Shown one piece after another: positions 8,655 through 17,087 of a DNA stretch of 64,000 bases. The stretch is from Pseudonocardia xinjiangensis (GTDB lineage: Bacteria > Actinomycetota > Actinomycetes > Mycobacteriales > Pseudonocardiaceae), in assembly GCF_012911925.1 (NCBI RefSeq), contig NZ_JAAXKY010000001.1:124001-188000 (forward strand), given 5' to 3'. How positions within the stretch are numbered: the first letter of the stretch is position 1; each line of letters opens with the position of its first letter. The notes under the pieces are model-generated. The model ran no database searches and was not told where the DNA came from. It saw only the letters and a list, made by a program, of their open reading frames with translations. The translations under genes were made by a program, and so were the position numbers.

Positions 8655-8769
8655 GCGCCTCTCTGTGTCAACACCTGAGCTACTTCCGGGCGGCCGTAGG
8701 CTGCGTGGTGGCGGGTCCGGGAAGTGACTTGTCCGAAGAGTCGGCTATCGGGGTTAGGCCGGCCGCGCT

Positions 8770-9847
8770 GGATTTAGTAGTCGCCCCCGAGTGTCCTCCC
8801 GGGCCCGTCGCCTGCGAGTCGCGCACCAACTTCCGGTAGACCACATCGGACAGCCGCCGTTTCAGACACCGCAGCGCCTCCTTGTGGCTCTTCCCCGCCG
8901 CACGTTTCCGCCGGTAGTACTCCCGGCCCGCGGTGTCGTGACGGATCTAGGTAATCGCCATGACATGCAGCGCATAGTTCAACTGCCGATCCCCGCCCGC
9001 GACAACCGATGCCGAACCACATCCCCAGAGGACACCGCGATCGGCGCAGAGCCGGTGTAGGACGCAAACGCCCCCGCCGAGGCGAACCGACTGATCGACC
9101 CGACCCGCGCCAAGATCTTCCCGGCCAGCATCCCACCGATGCCAAACAGCTCGGTCAGCGTCGTTCCCGACTCCCCGACCGCGGTGGTGATCTGCTCGCC
9201 GGTCGCGGCGATCCGGCCATCAAGCCGGCGGACCTCGGCAACCAGGTCCACCGCGAGCCGCCGCCGGATGGACCCGAGAACATCACGCGGCCGAACCCGA
9301 CGCAACAAGCCCGCAGCATCATCGGCAGTCAGTCCCAGATCAGCGCCACCCGGCAGCAGGTGCGCGAGCAGCACATGCAGTCGATTCACCGTCTGAGTAC
9401 GGGTCTTGACCAGGTCGTCGCGGTGCTCGGTCAGCGCCCGCAGCGCCATCGCGAGCTCGTCGAACTGCACCGACACCACCCAGAGGCCGTCCACGCGGCG
9501 ACACCCACCGAGACGGCGTCAGCCTCATCAGTCTTCCGGCCATGACCCGTCGAGAGCGCCCGCACCCGCGCGGCCAGCTTCGCCGGCACATCCAGCACCG
9601 CCAGCCCGTCGGCGAGCAGCCTGGTCGCCAACGGTGCACCCAACCCGCCCGCACCCTCGATCGCCCACCGCGACCCTGACCAGCCCCGGGCGAACCGGCG
9701 CAGTTGCCGATAACCGTCCCGATTGGCCTCCACCCGAAGCGAGGTCCGCGGCTGCAACGATCCGTCCACCGCCACCGCGGTCCAGGATCGCTTGTGCGGA
9801 TCAACCGCGATCACCACCGGACCCGAGCCAGCACTCCGACGCGACAC
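8770..9847 (-). pseudogene. IS110-family transposase, inactivated
   Basis: The minus strand gives a DEDD-type start (VVIAVDPHKRSWTAVAVDG), the middle TDEADAVSVGVAAW, then in another frame the TLTELFGIGGMLAGKILARVG helix-hairpin region and SYTGSAPIAVSSGDVVRHRLSR. The C-terminal part, with ALHVMAIT followed by IRHDTAGREYYRRKRA, needs a third frame and contains an internal TAG where relatives have CAG. So there are at least two frameshifts (near 9480 and 9000) and one nonsense change. IS110 elements lack terminal inverted repeats, so exact ends cannot be drawn. Confidence 0.85.
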
Positions 9848-10236
9848 CCAACCTCCTCCACGACAGCCAGCAGGAGCTCGAGGAGACGGCACACCGACTT
9901 CGGGCGAAGCAGGCCTCTCTTCAGCCACTCACCTCGACGGCGATGGCCGGGACGCAGGCCGAAGAACAGTCAACCCCACACGGGGCGACACGTGTGAACC
10001 GAGCGACCCCGACCACCGCCTCAGAGATCATGGCTGCAGACCTGATCTCCTGCCGGCATTGAACAAGTCGGTGTGAACGCGGACGCGGTAGCCCGTCAGC
10101 TAGCCTCTCGTGACGTCGCATGCCGTCTGAGCAGGAGTTCCCTGACGGTACGTGGCAAGTGGTAACAGCGGCTCATTGGCCGTTCGCTCCGAGATTGCTC
10201 CGTCCCTGGAGAAATCGCCGGCGGTAGCCTTCCGCG

Positions 10237-11022
10237 ATGCGACATGGCTGGCTGGCCTCACCGATCCATCGCCTCTACGAGCGTCGGTTGCAGTGTTCCG
10301 TGACCGCCGGCGAGCTTCCTCGCCACGTCGGCCTAGTCATGGACGGTAACCGGCGCTGGGCCCGGCAGATGGGGATGGACAACCCCAGCATCGGTCATCG
10401 CTACGGCGCCGAGCACGTCGACGAGGTCCTGGGCTGGTGCCGGGAGCTGGGCATCGAGCACGTCACCGTCTACGTCGCCTCGATCGACAACCTGCACAAG
10501 CGCAACGGATCCGAGGTCACCTACCTGCTCGACGTAATCGAGAACATCGTGACCGAACGCCTCGCCCGCCCCGGCAGCTCGTGGCAGGTTCACCTGGCCG
10601 GTCGACTCGACGTCCTGCCTGACTCAACGGCGCACGCGCTCAAGCTTGCTGAGGAGCAAACTCGTGGCTGCGCCACCGGGGCTCACGTCACCATCGCCGT
10701 CGGCTACGACGGGCGCACCGAGGTTGTCGACGCGCTCCGTTCCCTCCTTGACGTCGAAGCCCGTGCCGGTGCGAGCCTGACCGAGGTGGCGGCCCGGATC
10801 TCTGACGAGGCGATCGCCGCGCACCTCTACATGGCCGCTCACCCCGAACCCGATCTGATCATCCGAACCAGCGGGGAACAGCGGCTGTCTGGCTTTCTAC
10901 TCTGGCAAGCCGCGAACGCCGAGCTGTACTTCTGCGACACGTACTGGCCAGCCTTTCGCAAGGTCGACCTCCTGCGTGCGCTGCGCGACTACGGCCGACG
11001 CGAACGCCGCCTCGGCCGGTAG
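10237..11022 (+). CDS. Cis-prenyltransferase (isoprenyl transferase, UppS family)
   Basis: Encodes 261 residues. Family landmarks in order are HVGLVMDGNRRWARQMG (substrate Asp and diphosphate-binding region), HRYGAEHVDEVL, VTVYVASIDN, the IIRTSGEQRLSGFLLWQ motif and ELYFCDTYWPAF. It condenses isopentenyl diphosphate onto an allylic diphosphate to make a Z-prenyl chain, normally the lipid carrier for cell-wall glycans. The housekeeping gene normally sits near era/recO; here it stands alone in an island, so a carrier or specialised-metabolite role is possible. Asn instead of Ser/Phe in VASIDN is one departure from typical UppS. ATG start; no clear operon partners. Confidence 0.9.
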   Translation: MRHGWLASPIHRLYERRLQCSVTAGELPRHVGLVMDGNRRWARQMGMDNPSIGHRYGAEHVDEVLGWCRELGIEHVTVYVASIDNLHKRNGSEVTYLLDVIENIVTERLARPGSSWQVHLAGRLDVLPDSTAHALKLAEEQTRGCATGAHVTIAVGYDGRTEVVDALRSLLDVEARAGASLTEVAARISDEAIAAHLYMAAHPEPDLIIRTSGEQRLSGFLLWQAANAELYFCDTYWPAFRKVDLLRALRDYGRRERRLGR

Positions 11023-11040
11023 TCGCGCTTAGCGCGCGCA

Positions 11041-11183
11041 GACGTTGAAGCGGAACGAATCGCCGCAGAACCCCCACCCGCGGCGATGGGCCAACACCTG
11101 CTCTGAGGTGCGCGAACGCCTGTCGACGGTTCTCGTCGCTTTGCGCTGCCGGTGGGCGTCCTGACGATCGACCGACGAACGGG
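11041..11183. repeat. Dispersed repeat, copy A
   Basis: One of three related segments (others at 13884 and 15673). Shared landmarks are GACGTTGAAGCGGAACGAAT at the left, GCGCGAACGC in the middle, TTTGCGCTGCCGGTGGGCGT, and a right end with near-tandem copies of TGACGAACG (here degraded to TGACGATCG and CGACGAACG). It begins 19 bp after the cis-prenyltransferase stop. Copy A is the most diverged of the three. Confidence 0.75.
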
Positions 11184-11971
11184 CTCGGCCATCGTCCGAC
11201 CCAAGCAGCAATGGACGTCATGGCGGTCTACCGGGAGTGGCTGCCCCTTGTTCATCTCAATCCACGAGGACGTCGCAATAACGATACCGTTCCCACCATG
11301 GGCAGAGGCAGGGCGAAGCAGAAACGTGATCATGGCCCGGTCCGGACGGCGGCAGCGCAGGTGTTCCCGCCCCCGTCGGGCCGGTCCCTCCCGCGCCGAG
11401 CGGTGGCGGTAACAAGCCGGCGCCGGACCACACTTCCGCGTGCGCAGGCACATCACCGGCCGCCGATCCTCTGCTTCAGCGGTAGTTGGTGAACCGTGTC
11501 TGACCAGCCGTTACGCGACCGCGGGCGCTCTGACCTGCCGCACAGTGTCTGCGCGTGTCGTCATGTAACGGCCAGGATTGGCGGTCTTCTGTACCCGATT
11601 TGTACCGGGAGTGCGAGACACCAGCTTGGGAACCAGCGTGTCGGCCGGTCGCACTGGGCCTGAGCTGCTCTCGCCGCCGGTCTGTCTGCGCCGCCGTTGA
11701 CCGCTGGTGACCGCCCTCAAGGCCCGTGAATGGCCCGTGGCTGAGGCGCTGACGAGCGCACGTCAGAGCGCGTATGGCATACCGCGACAGTGAGATGGAC
11801 GAGTGGGCGGCGGGTCGGCAGCTGCCCTCGACGCACCAGGACCCGGCTCGCCGTGTGGTAGCCCTCCGGGAGTTCGACGGGATGCCACACCACCAGTGGC
11901 ATCAGGGTCGCAGCCGGCCTGTAGTCGTACATCGACATGACCTCGTTGTTGCGTTGGGTATCGGTGCGCGG
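11184..11971. other. Long non-coding stretch with degenerate repeat tail
   Basis: About 790 bp with no convincing gene. At 11857-11892 it contains the second repeat motif of this island, whose minus strand would read HPVELPEGYH. Related copies are at 13561-13593 (HPIDLHEGNR) and 14172-14203 (LPVDLPEGYC). Elsewhere the distance between the two repeat motifs is about 290 bp, while here it is about 820 bp, so roughly 530 bp appears to have been inserted or recombined in. Confidence 0.5.
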
Positions 11972-12766
11972 TCAGAAAGGTTTGCCGCCCGCCGCGTCGA
12001 CCGGTTCACGGTTGTTGTTGTCATGCGGAGCCTGACCCTTGTACGCCGCGAGGGTTTCCTCTAATGGCCCATGCATGCGCATCCGGCCTTCGTCCATCCA
12101 GATGGCGGTCGTACACAGCTCTCTCAGCAGGTCGTCGACATGAGAGGCGAACACTAGGATCCCGGAGCGTTGAGCGAGGTCCACGAGCCGCTGACGTGCC
12201 TTGGCGAGGAATGCCGCGTCGATCGAACCAAGGCCTTCATCGAGGATGAGAATTTCGGGGTCGATGGCAGTCACCACGCCGACTGCGAGCCGGACTCGCA
12301 TACCGGCAGAGTAGGTGCGCAGAGGCATGCTCAGATAGTCGCCAAGCTCGGTGAACTCCGCGATGTCGTCGAACCGCTTCTGCATCTGCTTGCGAGTCAT
12401 GCCGAGGAACAGACCACGGATCGTGATGTTCTCGTAACCCGAGACTTCGGGATCCAAGCCCACGCCGAGGTCGAACACGGGCGCGACCCTGCCGAAGATC
12501 CGCGCGCTGCCCCGTGTCGGCTCGTAGATGCCGGACAACAACCGCAAGAGGGTGGACTTGCCAGCACCGTTGTGCCCCACCAGAGCTACTCGATCGCCTT
12601 CGCCCAGCGACAAAGTGATGTCCTGCAGGGCCTCGATGATCGGGACCTTCGCGCTGGTGGCGATCTTACTGCCGACCTTGCCGAGCACCTGCTTCTTGAG
12701 GGACCGGGACTTGGCGTCGAAGATCGGGAAATCGACGTAGGCGCCCCGCACGTCGATGCTCACCAT
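11972..12766 (-). CDS. ABC-2 type polysaccharide/teichoic-acid export ATPase (Wzt/TagH-like)
   Basis: Encodes 264 residues. The long N-terminal extension before Walker A (about 60 residues, including the FPIFDAKSRSLKK segment) is typical of O-antigen and teichoic acid export ATPases. Walker A is VGHNGAGKSTLLRLLSGIY, signature TYSAGMRVRLAVGVV, Walker B ILILDEGLGSID, and switch His FASHVDDLL. It would power export of an undecaprenyl-linked glycan. The partner permease and glycosyltransferases are not present, so it is an orphan in this island. The nearby cis-prenyltransferase is a functionally plausible companion, though the two genes are on opposite strands. Confidence 0.88.
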   Translation of the reverse strand: MVSIDVRGAYVDFPIFDAKSRSLKKQVLGKVGSKIATSAKVPIIEALQDITLSLGEGDRVALVGHNGAGKSTLLRLLSGIYEPTRGSARIFGRVAPVFDLGVGLDPEVSGYENITIRGLFLGMTRKQMQKRFDDIAEFTELGDYLSMPLRTYSAGMRVRLAVGVVTAIDPEILILDEGLGSIDAAFLAKARQRLVDLAQRSGILVFASHVDDLLRELCTTAIWMDEGRMRMHGPLEETLAAYKGQAPHDNNNREPVDAAGGKPF

Positions 12767-12884
12767 GCGCTACCACCCCTGCTGATCGACTGCCGTACGC
12801 GAACCAACATTATCATTCGTGTTCGGCCGGTCGGGCCGGCCACGGTCGAAGGTCGGGACCAGGCGCCCACCAGCGGGAGGTAGC

Positions 12885-13535
12885 GTGCGATCGGTGAGTG
12901 AGCGATCCGCCGACCAGGGCTTTCATCCTCCACAGCAGGCCCGCAGCCGGGAGTCCCTGCAGAAAGTGTTGGCCGCCGCTGAGCACGTGCTGGCCAGCCA
13001 GGGCATCGAGGAGTTCACCGTCGCGGCGGTCGCTGAGCAGGCGGGCATGTCGGTGGGTGCGATCTATGGCCGGTTCTCAGGCAAGGACCAGCTGCTCCAC
13101 GCCGTGAAGGACCAGTTGCTCGGACTCCTGGAGACCAGCGTCAGCGAAGCCCTTCACTCACCGGCGCCCGGGCTCAAGGGGATCATCGGCGCCTTCACCC
13201 AGGCTCTGGCGCGCACCTTCACACGCCACAACCGGATCTTCCCCGAGTTGCTCGACGGCCAGCGCACCGAAGGACGCGAGCGTGGCCTCCAAGCGCTGGC
13301 CGCAATCCAGCAAGCCTTCGCCGAAGCCGTCCAACCCTGCCTCGAGGAAGTCCAGCGACCGGACCGCGCGATGGCCATCCGCATGGCCACTCGAACAATC
13401 ATCGGCTCCTGCGTGCACCGTGCCGCCACCTGTCGATTCTGGCCCGACGACATGACCTGGAGCACGTGGGCCACCGAAACAAACGAAATGGCACTCGCCT
13501 ACCTCACTTCACCGGACGATCGAGATCAGCTATAG
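12885..13535 (+). CDS. TetR-family transcriptional regulator
   Basis: Encodes 216 residues from the GTG at 12885, preceded by GGGAGG; another GTG at 12894 is possible. The N-terminal helix-turn-helix is clear: ILAAAEHV-like segment VLAAAEHVLASQGIEEFTV, then AVAEQAGMSVGAIYGRFSG and KDQLLHAV. The all-helical C-terminal domain is not diagnostic of a ligand. It is divergent from the ABC ATPase at 11972 across about 120 bp, which makes that gene a candidate target. Typical TetR length. Confidence 0.88.
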   Translation: MRSVSERSADQGFHPPQQARSRESLQKVLAAAEHVLASQGIEEFTVAAVAEQAGMSVGAIYGRFSGKDQLLHAVKDQLLGLLETSVSEALHSPAPGLKGIIGAFTQALARTFTRHNRIFPELLDGQRTEGRERGLQALAAIQQAFAEAVQPCLEEVQRPDRAMAIRMATRTIIGSCVHRAATCRFWPDDMTWSTWATETNEMALAYLTSPDDRDQL

Positions 13536-13883
13536 AGGCGGAAAGTGTTGAGTGAGAGCCGGTTGCCCTCGTGGAGGTCGATGGGATGCCCACCATGCCC
13601 GATTGTGGGTGAACGGCCAGTTAAGAGCGTGTGGCCCGGCCGCTCCACACGGGCGACCCCGGACTCGACGAATTGTTCGCCCACGCCCTGCATGACCCGC
13701 TCCTCGCCACAGCCTGACCACACGGCCACACGGCCACACGGCCACACGGCCCCGACCGGAGACCAGCCGGAAGCCCTCGGCAATCACACCACGCTCCGCT
13801 GGCCGATCCTGACAAGTTGCCCCCGCTGGCGACAGCGCAGATTCGCGGGCGTCCGATCAGGCGCTATCGGCCTCGCGGCGCCA
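13536..13883. other. Intergenic segment with repeat fragment and CCACACGG tandem run
   Basis: No gene is recognisable. At 13561-13593 it carries a copy of the LPEG-type repeat. At about 13719-13750 an 8-base unit (CCACACGG) is repeated in tandem, about four times, a simple-sequence array inside otherwise random GC-rich DNA. Confidence 0.5.
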
Positions 13884-14026
13884 GACGTAGCGGGTGAACG
13901 AATCGGGACACGGCGCCTACCTGCGATGGCGCGGCGAGACGTCCTGTGAGCTGCGCGAACGCTCGCCGGTCGTTCTCGTCGTTTTGCGCTGCTGGTGGGC
14001 GTCCTGACGAACGTTTGACGAACGGC
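13884..14026. repeat. Dispersed repeat, copy B
   Basis: Aligned with copies A and C from GACGTAGCGGGTGAACGAAT through GCGCGAACGCTCGCCGG and TTTTGCGCTGCTGGTGGGCG. It ends in the tandem pair TGACGAACGT/TTGACGAACGG at about 14005-14025. A second motif (minus strand LPVDLPEGYC) follows at 14172-14203, about 290 bp from the left edge, the same spacing as from copy C to its neighbour. Confidence 0.78.
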
Positions 14027-14225
14027 CCGACCCGGGTGCGCACCTCACCATCACGGGCCCGTGTTGTATCCCGTCGACATGGCGCAGCCAGACCACGCGA
14101 CGCCCCCGTGCGCAGCCTCTCCACCTATCCGCCACCGGAGTCCTGCCAGGCCTGTGCCGGGGCGTCGCGCAGTAGCCCTCGGGGAGGTCGACGGGAAGCC
14201 GCACCCGGCCCCGACCGAGACGAGG

Positions 14226-14993
14226 TCAGCCCGGCAACCGGCTGGCCCGTACGAGGAGGAAAGGCGGGAGTGCGGCTCGCTGGGGTTGCTCGGCGATGAC
14301 GAGGGGGTGCGCCAGCGGCTCGGCGACCATGGTCAGGGTGAAGTCATGAGCGATGAGGGCGTTGAGATAGTGCGAGATCATCCGGTGGTGGTTGCCGGCA
14401 CGGCGCACGCCTTGTGGATTGGCGGAGCGCCAGAATCCCTCGGTGGAGTAGCTTCCGATCACTCGCTCGGCTCCGACCCAGCGCGCGTGAGGAGCCTCGA
14501 AGCACGGATGGGGCACGGTGAAGGCTAGTTGACCCCCGGGAACCAGTGCGCGCCGAATCGAGGCGATAGCGGCATTGAGATCGGGGACATTGTTGAGCGA
14601 GAGGCCAGCGGTCACCCAGTCCGCCCAGTCGTCGGCGACGGTGGCCAGGCTACATCCGTCGTCCACGCGATATGTCGCGCCGGTGGCGCCCGTCGCTTCG
14701 ATCGCGCGAGCCCGTTCGATGAGGCGGACCGTCGGATCCACCCCCACCACCTCAGCACCCCGGCTCGCGGCCGCACGTGTGATCAGGCCTTCGCCGCAAC
14801 CCAGGTCGAGCACTCGCTGCCCGCTCATGCCCATGGGCAAGACATCAACCAGCACGTCACGGGCGAACTGGTGCATCGCGGACCCTCGATCGACGTGATC
14901 GGCGTACCAGTCCGCAATGGTGTCCCAGGTATCGGCCATCGCGCTGGAGTCTACGGATGCGGTGGAGGCCCCGGTTTCAACTGGGACGTACAT
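14226..14993 (-). CDS. Class I SAM-dependent methyltransferase
   Basis: Encodes up to 255 residues. The SAM-binding motif I is RVLDLGCGEGLITRAAASRG, followed by the acidic motif EVVGVDPTVRLIERA and post-motif VTAGLSLNNVPDLNAAIASI. The C-terminal part has a FTVPHPCFEAP region seen in type-11/12 methyltransferases. Two starts are possible: ATG 14993 (chosen, with GAAGAA upstream) or ATG 14939, which begins at the better-conserved MADTWDTIADWYADHV. The substrate cannot be predicted. Its start is 26 bp from the stop of the GrpB-like gene on the same strand, so the two may be co-transcribed. Confidence 0.87.
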   Translation of the reverse strand: MYVPVETGASTASVDSSAMADTWDTIADWYADHVDRGSAMHQFARDVLVDVLPMGMSGQRVLDLGCGEGLITRAAASRGAEVVGVDPTVRLIERARAIEATGATGATYRVDDGCSLATVADDWADWVTAGLSLNNVPDLNAAIASIRRALVPGGQLAFTVPHPCFEAPHARWVGAERVIGSYSTEGFWRSANPQGVRRAGNHHRMISHYLNALIAHDFTLTMVAEPLAHPLVIAEQPQRAALPPFLLVRASRLPG

Positions 14994-15019
14994 CGCTGCA
15001 GATTCTTCAGAGCTCTGAG

Positions 15020-15589
15020 TCAGCGCTCGGGCATCCAGTTGACCGCACCGGCCCACTCCTCGGCGCGGGCAGTAATCTCGGCGATCAAGGTGCCCTTCGC
15101 GTCCGCGTAGGCGTTCATGTCCGGCCAGTCCCGCTCGGCCAGCTCGTGCTTGAGTTCGGCGTACGCCCGCCGGTCGGCTGCGTCTCGGCGGAGCCAGTCG
15201 CGGAATAGCAGGTGGCGGCGCTCCCACTCGCTACCCTGCGCACAGACGTGTACCTGCACGCTCAGATCGACAGTACGCACCATGCGGTGGCCCGGCTGGC
15301 GGACCCGCAGGTGGTAACCCGCCCGCCTCAAGGCCGGGAGATAAGACGGCTCATCCTCGACATCGGGGACGCTCAGATCAATGTCGATGATCGGCTTGGC
15401 GTCCAATCCGGGCACAGAAGTGGACCCGATGTGGTCCACACGTCGAGCAGTAGCGCCCAACGCACCGATGATCCGCTGACGCTCAGCGGCGAACTTCTCC
15501 GGCCAGGTTAGGTCGTAGGGGACAACGATGATGTCGCGCTTCTCCTGGCCACCGATCAGCTCGGTCTCGTCAGGCACGTGATCAAGCAT
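15020..15589 (-). CDS. GrpB/UPF0157 family protein (nucleotidyltransferase-fold)
   Basis: Encodes 189 residues. Opening VVPYDLTWPEKFAAERQRI is followed by the family hallmark HIGSTSVPGLDAKPIIDID, with the downstream HVCAQGSEWERRHLLFRDWLR. GrpB proteins have a nucleotidyltransferase-like fold and are often fused to or next to dephospho-CoA kinase; their reaction is unknown. ATG 15589 is chosen because homology begins within ten codons. It lies just upstream of the methyltransferase and is flanked on the other side by repeat copy C, so this pair looks like one cargo unit. Confidence 0.88.
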   Translation of the reverse strand: MLDHVPDETELIGGQEKRDIIVVPYDLTWPEKFAAERQRIIGALGATARRVDHIGSTSVPGLDAKPIIDIDLSVPDVEDEPSYLPALRRAGYHLRVRQPGHRMVRTVDLSVQVHVCAQGSEWERRHLLFRDWLRRDAADRRAYAELKHELAERDWPDMNAYADAKGTLIAEITARAEEWAGAVNWMPER

Positions 15590-15672
15590 GCCGCACCACT
15601 GCCGGGTGGACCGAGCCACCCACTGCACCGTCCGTCTGAGCGTCCTGCCTCTCGTCCGCGTCGACGAGCTTG

Positions 15673-15814
15673 GACGTTGAAGCGGAACGAATCCGGGTAG
15701 GACGCCTACCTGCGACGATGCGTCGATACCGCCCGTGAGATGCGCGAACGCTCGCCGGTGGTTCTCATCGGTTTGCGCTGCCGGTGGACGTCCTGACGAA
15801 CGATTGACGAACGG
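15673..15814. repeat. Dispersed repeat, copy C
   Basis: The best-preserved copy: it shares an uninterrupted 21-base left end with copy A and the tandem pair TGACGAACGA/TTGACGAACGG (15794-15814) with copy B. A recombinase C-terminal fragment starts about 140 bp further on, which ties the repeat to the mobile element. Confidence 0.8.
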
Positions 15815-15954
15815 CTTAGCCCCGGAGCCTTCACCACTACGGGGCCCGTGCGGCATCCCGTCGACCTGGCGCAGCCCGACCGCGCCGCACCCCGGGCGCA
15901 GCATCCCCGCCCCATACGCTGCCAAGCCTGCCAGGCCTGCGCCCGGGGTGGCGC

Positions 15955-16167
15955 GTGGTAGCCGTGCACCACGTCGCACGACACCAGGCCGGGGGGCTGC
16001 GGTTCCACGACCTCCGCCACTCCTACGCCACCTGGCTCGTCGACGACGGCGTGCCACCGAACATGGTGCAGCGGGTGATGGGACACGAACGCTCGTCCAC
16101 GACGCTGGACCTCTATACCCGGCGCACCGACAACAGCGTCCGCATCCTCCAGGCGCTCGACGACTAG
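15955..16167 (+). pseudogene. Tyrosine recombinase C-terminal fragment, copy 2
   Basis: Encodes about 70 residues nearly identical to the fragment at 8266-8523, but with the catalytic HxxR box intact (GLRFHDLRHSYATWLVDD), then MVQRVMGHERSSTTLDLYTRR with the Tyr nucleophile. All upstream domains are missing. The native acidic tail seen in copy 1 is cut off after QALDD, where an IS5-type element begins; the TAG stop is formed at that junction. So this is a truncated remnant of the island's own integrase family. Confidence 0.85.
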
Positions 16168-17079
16168 GTCGTGTCCTGTAGGTCGGTGCGCAGCCACAAC
16201 ACGATCGAGGCGATGATGATCTCGGCTCGGTAGTAGGCGGCGCGTTTGGCGTATCGGGTGGCCAGGCCCCGGAACTGCTTGAGCCGGTTGAAGCAGCGCT
16301 CGACCACGTTCCGGCCGGCGTAGATGACCTGGTCGAACGCGGGCGGGCGGCCACCGGCCGAGCCCTTCGCACGGCGATGCCGGACCTGGTCGCGGCGTTC
16401 GGGGCAGGTGAACGGGATCCGCCGCTCACGCAGCGCGGCCCGGGTGGACAGGTGCGAGTAGGCCTTGTCGGCCACGACTCGGTCCGGGCGGGTGCGGGGC
16501 CGGCCGGGTCCGTCACGCCCGACGTTGATCTGGTCGAGCATCGGCAGCAGTTGCGGGTTGTCCCCGGCCTGACCCGCGGTCAGCATGATCGACATGGGCA
16601 GGCCACGCCCGTCCACAGCGAGGTGGATCTTGCTGGTCAGCCCGCCTCGGGACCGTCCGAGGGCTTCCCCATCGACGGCGAGGTCTTCGACCCAGTCGGT
16701 GGCGCATCCCCCTTTTTGCGGGCTCCCGCCGAATGCTGGTGGGCCCGCACGTTGCTGGAGTCCACGCTGATCGTCCACTCCACGTTCCCGACCGAGTCGT
16801 CCTTGACGACCACCTGGTCGAGGATGCGTTCCCAGGTGCCGTCGGCGGTCCAGGTCCGCAGCCGCTCGTGGGCGGTCTTCCACGGCCCGTACCGATCGGG
16901 CAGGTCCCGCCACGGCGCCCCGGTGCGCAGCCCCACAGGATCGCGTTGATCACCTGACGGTGATCACGCCAGTACCGGCCCCGGCCCGCGACGGGGGTAG
17001 CAGGGGTTCGATCCGGGCCCAGGCCTTGTCGGTCAACTCACCACGACCCACCACCCGGCCATGATCAACTACCGCAGGT
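16165..17079 (-). pseudogene. IS5-family element with inactivated two-frame transposase
   Basis: Closely related to the element at 38751-39690. The left end AGGTCGTGTCCTGTAG matches that element's inverted repeat. Minus-strand pieces include GELTDKAWARIEPLLPP, then in a second frame VINAILW, then TGAPWRDLPDRYGPWKTAHE, then past an AAAAAGGGGG run GGLTSKIHLAVDGRG through VERCFNRLKQFRGLATRYA. The change at the A/G run is probably the normal -1 frameshift of this group. The two one-base losses near 16997 and 16940 are not, and they kill the N-terminus. The right inverted repeat is missing, cut by the next IS. Confidence 0.87.
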
Positions 17080-17087
17080 CTCCGCCC

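Noticed and set aside
8378-8674. 98-codon minus-strand frame starting MLTQRGAEEVTGSIPVSP
   Set aside because: The opening is the translation of the tRNA 3' half and its flank, a common artefact across tRNA genes, not a protein.
11480-11720. A possible tRNA or integrase start
   Set aside because: No cloverleaf can be drawn and the 69-codon minus frame shows no recombinase motif.
11041-15814. Repeat copies as a small protein-coding gene (RSSGRPPAAQ frame on the minus strand)
   Set aside because: The frame is open in all copies but has no start or ribosome site and the conserved unit continues beyond it; frame conservation can follow from DNA-level similarity. It remains possible but is not supported.
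15020-16516. 498-codon minus frame joining GrpB to repeat copy C and IS5 sequence
   Set aside because: Only the last 189 codons are GrpB; the rest reads through the repeat and the IS in a chance open frame.
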